From Rhodococcus sp. 14-2483-1-2 (lineage in GTDB: Bacteria > Actinomycetota > Actinomycetes > Mycobacteriales > Mycobacteriaceae): DNA of 64,000 nucleotides. How positions within the stretch are numbered: the first letter of the stretch is position 1; every line of letters starts with the position of its first letter. Position numbers and translations under genes: made by a program. The stretch lies in contig NZ_NPFW01000004.1 of assembly GCF_002259405.1 (NCBI RefSeq), positions 141,070 to 205,069 on the forward strand. The letters run 5' to 3'. Shown here piece by piece: positions 1 to 7,719 of the stretch. The notes below the pieces were generated by a model, which saw only the letters and a program-made list of their open reading frames with translations, did no database searches and was not told where the DNA came from.

Positions 1-911
1 CACTTCTCATCGCCGACGAGGCAACCGCGATGATCGACGCCTCAGGGCGCGAACATCTGGTCTCGCTCCTCGCCGAACTGCCCCGCAGGCACCGGATGTC
101 GGTCGTGCTCGTCACGCACCATGTCTCGGAAACCGTCGCCGCAGATCGCGTCGTGCATCTGCACGAGGGTTATCAGGTGCAGCACGACTCCACGTGGATG
201 CAGGCTCGAACGGAGAATTCCGCTGCGCTGCACGACAATTCGAGTGAACGCCTCCTCGAACTGAGCGGCGTCGAGCACACGTACAACCGGCGCACACCGT
301 GGGCGCAGGTAGCACTGAACGGCATCGACATCACTGTCAAACGCGGTGAGGGTGTACTCGTTCTCGGTGGAAACGGTTCGGGCAAATCCACTCTCGCCTG
401 GATCATGGCCGGCCTCACCGGCCCGACCAAGGGCACCGCCCAGCTCGGCGGCAAGGCGATGACTGCACGGGTGGGCGACGTCGGGCTCGCATTCCAGCAC
501 TCGCGCCTGCAGCTGCAGCGGCGCACCGTCTCCGAGGACATCGCTGCCGCTGCCGGTCCCGAAACAGGCTCTGCCACAGTATCGGCCGCGATGGACGCCG
601 TCGGCCTGGACAGGTCGTTGGCCGCTCGCGACATCGATTCACTCAGTGGTGGGCAGATGCGACGCGTGGTGCTCGCCGGGCTGATCGCGCGTCGGCCTCG
701 CATGTTGGTTCTCGACGAACCCCTGGCCGGGCTCGACCCGCCCGGGCGCGACGACATCATCGGCGTTCTCGCCGGACTGCGCGATCGCGGCGTCGCCATC
801 GTCGTCATCTCCCACGACGTGGATGGCATGGACACCGTCTGCAGCCGCACCATCACGATGGCCGACGGCCACATCGTCTCCGATTCGATCCTGGGGAGCG
901 TGCACTCGTGA
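1..911 (+). CDS. ECF transporter double ATPase (EcfA/CbiO-like), 5' partial
   Basis: This is the ATP-hydrolysing subunit of an energy-coupling factor importer for a vitamin or metal. The gene enters from the left edge in frame at base 3, so its start is missing. What remains is the tail of a first ABC cassette (Walker B LLIADEATAMID, H-loop VTHHVSE) and a complete second cassette: Walker A GGNGSGKST, Q-loop region LAFQHSRLQL, signature LSGGQMRR, Walker B MLVLDEPLAGLDP and H-loop VISHD. Two cassettes in one chain is typical of actinobacterial ECF ATPases. It overlaps EcfT by 4 bp (GTGA), so the two are translationally coupled. The substrate-binding S component would be expected upstream, outside the window, so the substrate is unknown. 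Confidence 0.9.
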   Translation, partial: LLIADEATAMIDASGREHLVSLLAELPRRHRMSVVLVTHHVSETVAADRVVHLHEGYQVQHDSTWMQARTENSAALHDNSSERLLELSGVEHTYNRRTPWAQVALNGIDITVKRGEGVLVLGGNGSGKSTLAWIMAGLTGPTKGTAQLGGKAMTARVGDVGLAFQHSRLQLQRRTVSEDIAAAAGPETGSATVSAAMDAVGLDRSLAARDIDSLSGGQMRRVVLAGLIARRPRMLVLDEPLAGLDPPGRDDIIGVLAGLRDRGVAIVVISHDVDGMDTVCSRTITMADGHIVSDSILGSVHS

Positions 912-1645
912 CCACCGTCGTACTACGTCAGGTCCCGCGATTCTCACCGATCCATCGCCTGTGGGCCGGCACCAAACTCGTCGTCGTACTACTGCTGAGC
1001 ATCACTCTTGTCGTCGCACCGACGTGGCCCGCGCTCGGAATCGTTTTCGCACTGTTAATCATCGCCGCGATCATCGCGCATGTCCCGATCACCGCAATTC
1101 CGCGTCCCCCGTGGTGGATCTGGGCATTGTTCGGCGTCGGAGCTCTCATCAATCTGCCGATCGGCGGCGCGGCAGTGCTGGTGTATCTGCGCGCGACGCT
1201 GTTCATCTTCGTCCTGCTCGGCGCATCGATGATGATCGGCTGGACCACGTCGATGAGCGACATCGCCCCTGCGGTCTCCAAACTGGGCACACCGCTGAAG
1301 AAGCTGAAATTGCCGGTCGACGAGTGGGCGATCGCCGTGGCCCTGAGCCTGCGCTCGCTTCCGCTGCTCATCGAGGAGATGCGCACCCTCAATGCCGCCC
1401 GACGCCTGCGCCCCAAACCGGTCGTCAACAGCGCGTCGGACAATTCCCTGGTCGACATCGTCACGACGGTGATGTCGGTTGCCATCCGACGGGCCGACGA
1501 GATGGGTGGGGCCATCACGGCCCGCGGGGGCACCGGAATGATCACCGCAACCGACGCGCGTTTCAAGGCCTCCGACGCGGTGACGCTGACCGTGGTGACG
1601 CTCGCGTGCACTGCGGCCATCGCGATCAGCTTCCTGTGGAGCTGA
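908..1645 (+). CDS. ECF transporter transmembrane subunit EcfT (CbiQ family)
   Basis: The product is the 245-aa integral membrane scaffold that couples the EcfA ATPases to an S component. It has about five hydrophobic segments: four between residues 18 and 110 and one at the C-terminus. The cytoplasmic coupling region carries the family's Ala-Arg-rich motifs (NAARRLRPK and RRADEMGGAITARGG). The GTG start at 908 sits inside the last codons of the ATPase gene. The gene converges with the VWA gene on the other strand, with one base between the two stop codons, so there is no room for a separate terminator. Family assignment is firm; the transported substrate cannot be read from this subunit. Confidence 0.9.
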   Translation: MTTVVLRQVPRFSPIHRLWAGTKLVVVLLLSITLVVAPTWPALGIVFALLIIAAIIAHVPITAIPRPPWWIWALFGVGALINLPIGGAAVLVYLRATLFIFVLLGASMMIGWTTSMSDIAPAVSKLGTPLKKLKLPVDEWAIAVALSLRSLPLLIEEMRTLNAARRLRPKPVVNSASDNSLVDIVTTVMSVAIRRADEMGGAITARGGTGMITATDARFKASDAVTLTVVTLACTAAIAISFLWS

Positions 1646-1646
1646 G

Positions 1647-3299
1647 CTACTCGCCCGCGAGACGTTCGGTGCGCGAGTTCAAGGCCTTGACGAACACGTC
1701 CGGGATGTCTCGCGGATCCTCGGCGACATAGCTCGTTCCACCGGTGACCGCCGAAATCTGCTGCAGTGCAACCGGATCTGCATCACTGGTGACGCCGACC
1801 GTGATGATCACGATGGGTCGCACCGGATCCTGTTCCTTCTGCAGCGACGCCAGCAGCTGGTCGAGGGAGATACTGCCCTCGTCTTCGTTGGCTCCGTCGG
1901 TCAGGATGATGACGCTGTTGACGTAATCGGGGTCGTAGCCCTCCTTCACCCGCCGGAACGCAGCCAACGTGGTGTCGTAGAGCCCTGTTCCGCCTCCGAC
2001 GAGAGCAGGAAGGCCTCGGATCGAATCGAGAATGGCGTCGCGCTGCGACTTTCCGCCGAATGTACCGTCGGCCTTACCCATCGGCACCAACTCGCGGTAG
2101 TCCTGCTTGCCACCACCGAGACCGATCGAGAACGCCCACAACCCCATCTGTGTCTGATCACTGAAGAGCGAATTCGCACCGACAGACGCGTCCACGGTCA
2201 GCGCGATACGCGTGGAGTCGCCCGATCTCGCGGCCATCGAACCCGACACGTCCTCGACGACGAGGGTCCGCAGCGGTAGCGCGAGCACCGCCCAATCCCG
2301 CAGCGTCGTCTCGATCGACAACGGGTTCTTGATCTCGAGCGAGGCCACGGACCCGACGCCTCGGCCGTCGGGAAGTGGTGTGCCACTCGATGTTCGGAAG
2401 CCTGCTGCGACCATGGTGTCGGCGGCCGACGCGGTGGCGAGAACCGAGGCCAGTGCCGCTCCGGCCTGCTTGACGCGGTCGTATTCGGGGCCGGCAGGCG
2501 CGGTCACGGCCAGCGGGTAGTTGAGGAAATAGCTGCCGGTCGGCGGAACCGACTCGGTCAGTCCCGATCCCGGGTTGTCGGCCTCGTACGCAAGCAATGC
2601 CTGTTCGGTGGCCACGCTGGTGCCACCCTCGGCAGCCGCCAGGGCCACCAGATCCGGAGTGTCGTGTGGAGTGTTCGCTATCCGTCCGAAGTCCTGCGCC
2701 ATCGGGACCAGAGCGGCGGACACGGCCTTGGCGTCGGAAATGGCCACCTCGGATTCGGCCAGCGCACCGAGGATCGCGGCGTTCGAGGCACTACTGGTCA
2801 AGGGGTCACCGATGCGTTGACCGGGAAGCTGGAGCACGCTGAGCCAGGTATCGGTCACCGGCACTGCGTCGGACTTCGATACCAGCACCGGCAACGTGTT
2901 CGCGACGGATGTCTTGGCCAGCTCGGGCAGGGCACCGGTCGAGCGAAGCGTCTTGAGCAGCCACAGCGTCGAATCCGGTATCCACAGGTCCGGGCGATTT
3001 TCGGTTCCCGCGATCTCGGTGGCGGTGTCGGCTGGACGTTCGGGGCGAACCTCGAAGTTCACGCAGCCGCGGTCGAACTCGCCGGCCTGCGCCAGAATCT
3101 GCTGGACCGGTTCGGCAATGGAGGTGTCCACCGCGAGCGACACCGTGTCGAGGGAATCGCAGGAATCCGCACCGGACGCGCGCACTGCCTGCACTCCGAA
3201 CCATCCACCGACCACGACGATGACCGCAGTCAGAGCGAGAACCGCCCAGGTCCACACGCGGCCGAACCTGGAACTACTACCGCTGTGACGTCCCGACAT
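1647..3299 (-). CDS. membrane-anchored binding-protein/VWA domain protein, copy 1
   Basis: This is a 550-aa exported protein. I chose the ATG at 3299 (MSGRHSG...) over an in-frame ATG 57 bp upstream because the tandem paralogue starts at the equivalent residue (MPGRHSA). Residues 14-40 form one signal-anchor helix. Residues 45-310 look like a periplasmic substrate-binding fold. Residues 340-545 are a von Willebrand A domain with a metal-site motif DVSGS after VVE, the GGGTGLYD loop and the ILTDGANED strand. VWA domains bind ligands through a divalent metal. The C-terminal half closely resembles the protein at 3398-5029, so this is a tandem duplication. Ligand and partner are unknown. It is probably the last gene of the minus-strand run starting at 5481. 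Confidence 0.85.
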   Translation of the reverse strand: MSGRHSGSSSRFGRVWTWAVLALTAVIVVVGGWFGVQAVRASGADSCDSLDTVSLAVDTSIAEPVQQILAQAGEFDRGCVNFEVRPERPADTATEIAGTENRPDLWIPDSTLWLLKTLRSTGALPELAKTSVANTLPVLVSKSDAVPVTDTWLSVLQLPGQRIGDPLTSSASNAAILGALAESEVAISDAKAVSAALVPMAQDFGRIANTPHDTPDLVALAAAEGGTSVATEQALLAYEADNPGSGLTESVPPTGSYFLNYPLAVTAPAGPEYDRVKQAGAALASVLATASAADTMVAAGFRTSSGTPLPDGRGVGSVASLEIKNPLSIETTLRDWAVLALPLRTLVVEDVSGSMAARSGDSTRIALTVDASVGANSLFSDQTQMGLWAFSIGLGGGKQDYRELVPMGKADGTFGGKSQRDAILDSIRGLPALVGGGTGLYDTTLAAFRRVKEGYDPDYVNSVIILTDGANEDEGSISLDQLLASLQKEQDPVRPIVIITVGVTSDADPVALQQISAVTGGTSYVAEDPRDIPDVFVKALNSRTERLAGE

Positions 3300-3326
3300 C
3301 GATGCAACCCCCTGCTCGGCCCCCCC

Positions 3327-3351
3327 GTTGCACTCACCGGGCGAGTGCAAC
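3327..3351. terminator. hairpin between the VWA paralogues
   Basis: A perfect 9-bp inverted repeat (gttgcactc / gagtgcaac, 7-nt loop) lies in the 98-bp spacer between the two VWA genes. It could weaken read-through from copy 2 into copy 1, or act as a binding site. There is no T-run, so the terminator call is tentative. Confidence 0.35.
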
Positions 3352-3397
3352 AGCACGCGCGCTCAGAAGTGACGCGACGCACAGCATAGTAGCCCCC

Positions 3398-5029
3398 TCA
3401 GCGACCCGAGCGACTTCTGAGTGCATTGACGAACACATTCGGGATCTCCGCCGGATTTCGTGCGACGAAGCTCGTACCGCCTGTGGCAGCCGATATCTGT
3501 TGCAGCACACCGGCATCTGCATCATCGGTGATGCCGATGGTCACGATGACGACCGGCTTGGACGGGTCCTGCTCGGCTCGCAGAGTGGACAGCAGCTCGT
3601 CGAGCGAGATGCTGGCGGGGTCCTCGTTGGTGCCGTCGGTGAGGATGATGACGCTGTTGACGGCATCGGGGTCGTAGCCCTGCTGCACGGTGCGGAACGC
3701 CGCCAACGTGGTGTCGTAGAGACCGGTACCACCTCCGACCAGTGTCGGAAGCGTCCGAGTCTGCTGCAACAGCACCTCACGCTGCGTGGTGTTGCCGACC
3801 TGCTCGTCCATTCGCCGGATCGGTGCGAGCTCACGGTAGTCCTGCGATTCGCCGCCGAGTCCGATCGAGAACGCCCACAAACCCATCGACGCGTTGTCGG
3901 GGAACAGCCGATTTCCGGTCTCACTGGCCTGCACCGTCATGGCGATGCGTGTATTCGCCCCGGCGCTGTAGTTCATCGACCCGGAGACGTCCTCCATCAC
4001 CAACGCACGAGAGGGCAGAGCCAAGACCTGGTACTGACGCAACGTCGACTCGGCGGCCTGCTGGTCGGCCACGGTCAGTGATGTCACGTCACCGATCCCA
4101 CGACCGGCATCGAGGGGTGCGTTGTCCGCCGATCTGAAGCCGGCGTCGGACAGCGCCTGCTGCCCCAGCTCGGATTCGATGGCCGTGGCCAGTGCCGTCC
4201 CTACGGACTTCGCGGCCTCGTGTCGATCGCCTGCGGGTTCGGTCACCGCCAGCGGAAAGTTCAGGAAGATGGTGCCCGTCGGCGGCACCGTCGCGCCCAG
4301 TTCGACGCTGTTGTCCTGCTGGTAGGCCAGGAAAGCCTGCTCGGAGACCACTGCGACGCCTCCGTCGGCGACCAGATCGTCGAGCCGTACCGTCGGATCG
4401 GCCTCACCACGAGTGGCGGCCTGAGCCTGAGCGATGGGGACGAGCGCCGTCCCGACCGAGTCGAGGGCGGCCTCGTCCGATCCGGCCTCGGCCACCGCGC
4501 CCAGGATGGCCGCGTCGGACGTGGTGTTGGCCAACGGGTTACCGATGCGCAGACCTTCGAGCTTCAGGGCAGTGAGCCAGGTGTCGAAGAACGGCACCTC
4601 GTCCTTGCGTGCCGCGAGCACGGCCGGGGTGGCGGCCACCGACTGACTCGCGAGGTCGATCAGTGTCGCGGTCGACCGTACGGTCTTGCCGACCCACAGC
4701 GATGAATCCGGAATCCAGAGTGAGGGGACATCGTCGCCCTTGGCAACAGCCGCCGAGACCTGACCGGACTCGGTCGCCGTGACCTCGATCTCGGCGCAAC
4801 CGAGACTTTCCGCGGATGTGTCGTCGACGATCTTCTGCAGCACAGGTGCGATCGCCGGGTCCGCGGCCAGAGAGTACGACGCGGGGTCGCCGCATTCCGA
4901 CCCGAAGGCCTTCTGCGCGACGACCACACCGCCGCCGACCACGAGCAGGACGGAAACGGCCACGACACCGTACTTGGCGAGTCCTCTGCTGCTCGTCGCG
5001 GACGACGGCGCACTGTGCCTACCGGGCAT
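3398..5029 (-). CDS. membrane-anchored binding-protein/VWA domain protein, copy 2
   Basis: This 543-aa paralogue of the protein at 1647-3299 has the same plan: a short cytoplasmic head, a signal anchor at about residues 20-40, a binding-protein-like domain, then a VWA domain with DVSGS, GGGTGLYD and ILTDGTNED. Long stretches of the VWA half, such as MGLWAFSIGLGG and TTLAAFR, are identical between copies, while the N-terminal binding halves are more diverged. That fits a duplicated scaffold with different ligands. An SD (GGAG-TGGAG) precedes the ATG at 5029. The gene starts 20 bp after the Rv0910-like gene, so they are probably co-transcribed. Its role is unknown; ligand sensing or assembly at the cell surface is inference. 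Confidence 0.85.
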   Translation of the reverse strand: MPGRHSAPSSATSSRGLAKYGVVAVSVLLVVGGGVVVAQKAFGSECGDPASYSLAADPAIAPVLQKIVDDTSAESLGCAEIEVTATESGQVSAAVAKGDDVPSLWIPDSSLWVGKTVRSTATLIDLASQSVAATPAVLAARKDEVPFFDTWLTALKLEGLRIGNPLANTTSDAAILGAVAEAGSDEAALDSVGTALVPIAQAQAATRGEADPTVRLDDLVADGGVAVVSEQAFLAYQQDNSVELGATVPPTGTIFLNFPLAVTEPAGDRHEAAKSVGTALATAIESELGQQALSDAGFRSADNAPLDAGRGIGDVTSLTVADQQAAESTLRQYQVLALPSRALVMEDVSGSMNYSAGANTRIAMTVQASETGNRLFPDNASMGLWAFSIGLGGESQDYRELAPIRRMDEQVGNTTQREVLLQQTRTLPTLVGGGTGLYDTTLAAFRTVQQGYDPDAVNSVIILTDGTNEDPASISLDELLSTLRAEQDPSKPVVIVTIGITDDADAGVLQQISAATGGTSFVARNPAEIPNVFVNALRSRSGR

Positions 5030-5049
5030 GCATCTCCACTCCTACACCG

Positions 5050-5481
5050 TCAGGCGTAGATCTTGACGAACGTCTTCAACGAGTTCTCGATGTCGCCTTT
5101 GAGCGCGCGGGCGACACCGGAACCGATCGGACCGAACAGCGGCGCACCGCCGAGGTTGATGTCGATGGTGATCTCGGAACCGTCACCCTTGGATTTCACG
5201 GACATGTTCAGGCCGATCTTGACGCCGCCCTTGCCGTTGCCCTTGAGCTCGAGCTTCTTGGGCGGATCGTAGGACTCGATCTTCCAGGACACCCGGTTGC
5301 GCATGCCCTTCACGCTGGCGATGGAGTCGAGGGTGGTGCCGACGGCCAGCTGCTCGGGCAGCTCACCGCGCCACGCTTCGTGGATGGAGAGCCACTGCTC
5401 GTATCCGGACAGATCGGACGCGTGCGCCCACGTCTGCTCGGGGGTCAGCGGGACGTCGAGGGAAACCTTCAGCTTGGCCAC
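5050..5481 (-). CDS. START/SRPBCC protein, Rv0910-family toxin homologue
   Basis: The product is a 143-aa SRPBCC (polyketide cyclase/START fold) protein from a GTG start. Its beginning (MAKLKVSLDVPL, then TWAHASDL) and its end (GGAPLFGPIG near residue 118) match my memory of M. tuberculosis Rv0910, described as the toxin of the Rv0909-Rv0910 pair, over the whole length. In M. tuberculosis the antitoxin gene lies directly upstream. Here the antitoxin homologue is about 10 kb away (15473-15661) and this gene instead heads the VWA pair. The fold has a hydrophobic ligand cavity, so a lipid-binding role is an alternative to toxicity. Family confidence is high; functional confidence is low. Confidence 0.8.
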   Translation of the reverse strand: MAKLKVSLDVPLTPEQTWAHASDLSGYEQWLSIHEAWRGELPEQLAVGTTLDSIASVKGMRNRVSWKIESYDPPKKLELKGNGKGGVKIGLNMSVKSKGDGSEITIDINLGGAPLFGPIGSGVARALKGDIENSLKTFVKIYA

Positions 5482-5504
5482 AGCAGGGATGGTAACCGCT
5501 GAAA

Positions 5505-5546
5505 CGAAAATGCCCGCGTGAGGCCTTGCTCACACGGGCATTTTCG
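5505..5546 (-). terminator. strong intrinsic terminator after the symporter operon
   Basis: A long stem (cgaaaatgcccgcgtgag paired with ctcacacgggcattttcg, one mismatch, short loop) lies 17 bp beyond the stop of the symporter gene. The arms end in AAAA/TTTT, so it can work in the minus direction. It separates the symporter operon from the SRPBCC-VWA genes. Confidence 0.75.
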
Positions 5547-5562
5547 ATGGTGCTGCGATCGA

Positions 5563-7194
5563 TCAGTGGGCGCTGGCCTTCTCCGCACCGATACCGGTGA
5601 GGGAGCGAACCTCCATCTCGGCCTGCTTGTCGGTGCTCTCGGTGTCCTTCGAGATCAGAGTTCCGACGATGCCGAGGATGAATGCGAGCGGAATCGACAC
5701 GATGCCCGGGTTGGAGAGCGGGAACCACGCGAAGTCCGAGCCGGGGATCATCGACGTCGGCGATCCGGAGACGGCCGGGGAGAAGATGATCAGCACGATC
5801 GTCGAGATCAGGCCGCCGTACATGCTGAACAGTGCGCCGGTGGTGGTGAAGCGACGCCAGAACAGCGAGTACAGGATGGTCGGCAGGTTCGCGGCCGCAG
5901 CGACGGCGAACGCGAGTGCCACCAGGAAGGCGATGTTCTGCCCGTTGGCGAGGATGCCGAGGCCGATGGCGAGCAGGCCGATGACGACGGCGGTGATGCG
6001 CGAGACCTTGACCTGCTTCTTGTCGTCGACCTTGCCCTTCTTGATGACGCTCGCATAGATGTCGTGAGCGAACGACGCCGACGCGGTGATCGTCAATCCG
6101 GCGACCACGGCCAGGATGGTCGCGAAGGCGACCGCCGAGATGACACCGAGCAGAATGACGCCGCCGAGCTCGAAGGCCAACAGCGGAGCTGCGGAGTTCT
6201 GACCGCCGGCCGAGGCCAGAATGCGGTCGGGTCCGACGATCGCTGCGGCACCGTAGCCGAGCACCAGGGTGAACAGGTAGAACGCACCGATGAGCGCGAT
6301 GGCCCACACGACGCTGCGACGAGCTTCCTTGGCGGTGGGCACCGTGTAGAAGCGCATCAGCACGTGCGGCAGACCCGCGGTGCCGAGCACGAGTGCGATA
6401 CCGAGCGAGAGGAAGTTGATCTTCGAGGTGGCACTGCCGCCGTACTGAGCGCCTGGCTCGATGACGTCACGTGCTGCCACGGCCTCGTTGGCCGATCCGG
6501 CCACCATGGCCTGTGCGCTGCCGAGCAGCTCGGAGAAGTTCAGGCCGAACTTGGCGAGAACCAGAACGGTCATGAACGCCGCACCTGCGATGAGCAGAAC
6601 GGCCTTGATGATCTGCACCCAGGTGGTGCCCTTCATGCCGCCGATGAGCACGTACGCGATCATCAGCACACCGACGATGGCGATGACGATGGACTGCCCG
6701 GTGCGGTCGGAGATGTCGAGCAGCAGTGCGACGAGTCCGCCTGCACCTGCCATCTGTGCGAGCAGGTAGAACAGTGACACCGTCAGCGTGGACAGAGCAG
6801 CTGCGGTACGAACCGGTCCTTGCTTGAGCCGGAAGCTCAGCACGTCCGCCATCGTGAATTTGCCGGTGTTCCTGAGCAATTCGGCGACGAGGAGCAGTGC
6901 AACGAGCCATGCGACGAGGAAGCCGATGGAGTACAGGAAGCCGTCGTAACCGTAGACGGCGATGGCACCGGCGATGCCGAGAAAGCTTGCGGCCGAAAGG
7001 TAGTCACCGGCGATGGCGACGCCGTTCTGCGGTCCGGAGAATCCGCCGCCTGCGGTGAAGAACTCCGCAGAGGTCGCATTCTTCTTCGATGCGCGGATGA
7101 CGACGGCCATCGTGATGATGACGAACGCGCCGAAGATCGCGATGTTGACGAGTGGTTCGCCGACGGTGGTGCTTGCTGCTTGCGCGAGATTCAT
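5563..7194 (-). CDS. sodium:solute symporter, ActP/MctC-like carboxylate transporter
   Basis: This 543-aa member of the SSS family imports acetate or related short monocarboxylates with Na+ or H+. It has about 13 membrane helices. Family landmarks include GDYLSAASFLGIAGAIAVYGYDG near residue 60 (split here by position), the IGGMKGTTWVQIIKA loop and the GLPHVLMRFYTVP motif. Its ATG overlaps the stop of the DUF485 gene by 4 bp (ATGA), the standard actP/yjcH pairing, so both are made together. The terminator at 5505-5546 follows it. The nearby LytS/LytTR pair at 10612-12575 is a plausible regulator, by analogy with carboxylate-responsive kinases that control such transporters. Acetate, pyruvate and propionate are all possible substrates. 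Confidence 0.88.
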   Translation of the reverse strand: MNLAQAASTTVGEPLVNIAIFGAFVIITMAVVIRASKKNATSAEFFTAGGGFSGPQNGVAIAGDYLSAASFLGIAGAIAVYGYDGFLYSIGFLVAWLVALLLVAELLRNTGKFTMADVLSFRLKQGPVRTAAALSTLTVSLFYLLAQMAGAGGLVALLLDISDRTGQSIVIAIVGVLMIAYVLIGGMKGTTWVQIIKAVLLIAGAAFMTVLVLAKFGLNFSELLGSAQAMVAGSANEAVAARDVIEPGAQYGGSATSKINFLSLGIALVLGTAGLPHVLMRFYTVPTAKEARRSVVWAIALIGAFYLFTLVLGYGAAAIVGPDRILASAGGQNSAAPLLAFELGGVILLGVISAVAFATILAVVAGLTITASASFAHDIYASVIKKGKVDDKKQVKVSRITAVVIGLLAIGLGILANGQNIAFLVALAFAVAAAANLPTILYSLFWRRFTTTGALFSMYGGLISTIVLIIFSPAVSGSPTSMIPGSDFAWFPLSNPGIVSIPLAFILGIVGTLISKDTESTDKQAEMEVRSLTGIGAEKASAH

Positions 7195-7541
7195 CGCTTG
7201 GCTCCCTGGGAGGCTTCCATCTCGGCGCGCAAGGCTGCGGCGCGAGGATCGAGTTCACGGTTGGCGAACTTCACGTAGATGCCGGTGATGGCGAACGTGG
7301 TGACGAACTGGCCGAGGCCGAGCAGCAGGCCGATGTTGATGTTGCCCCACACCTTGGTCGACATGAAGTCGACCGCGTAGGTGCTCAGCAGCACGTAGAG
7401 GACGTACCAGACCAGGAAGAACCCGGCCATCGGGAACACGAAGCTACGCAGGCGTCGTCGGAGTTCCTGGAACTCGGGACTGGCCTGCATGTCGACGAAC
7501 GCTTGCGCGTCCGGTGGCGAATTGGTTTCCGATGCGGTCAC
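7191..7541 (-). CDS. DUF485 small membrane protein (YjcH-like)
   Basis: The product is a 116-aa inner-membrane protein with two helices (roughly residues 38-60 and 75-98) and charged ends. DUF485 proteins are encoded directly upstream of SSS acetate-type symporters and are presumed accessory subunits. Here the stop overlaps the symporter start by 4 bp. The start is GTG at 7541 with a good SD (AGGAG, 8 bp upstream). The gene heads a two-gene operon. The 178-bp spacer up to the next symporter (7542-7719) must hold its promoter, but I cannot assign -10/-35 boxes there. Confidence 0.88.
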   Translation of the reverse strand: MTASETNSPPDAQAFVDMQASPEFQELRRRLRSFVFPMAGFFLVWYVLYVLLSTYAVDFMSTKVWGNINIGLLLGLGQFVTTFAITGIYVKFANRELDPRAAALRAEMEASQGAKR

Positions 7542-7719
7542 CTTGGACTCCTGAAGTAGATGTGAGCTGTAGCTGACTCGGAACAGTAATGAGAGTCAGG
7601 TCACAAAATCAGGAGGTGGTGTCGATCACACGATGGGCTGCGGGAGTGTGCGACGAGCGGTCGAGAATGGCAGTTGAGCGGCTCTGCGGGAGTGGAGCCT
7701 GCGGAATGACCCAGTGGTC

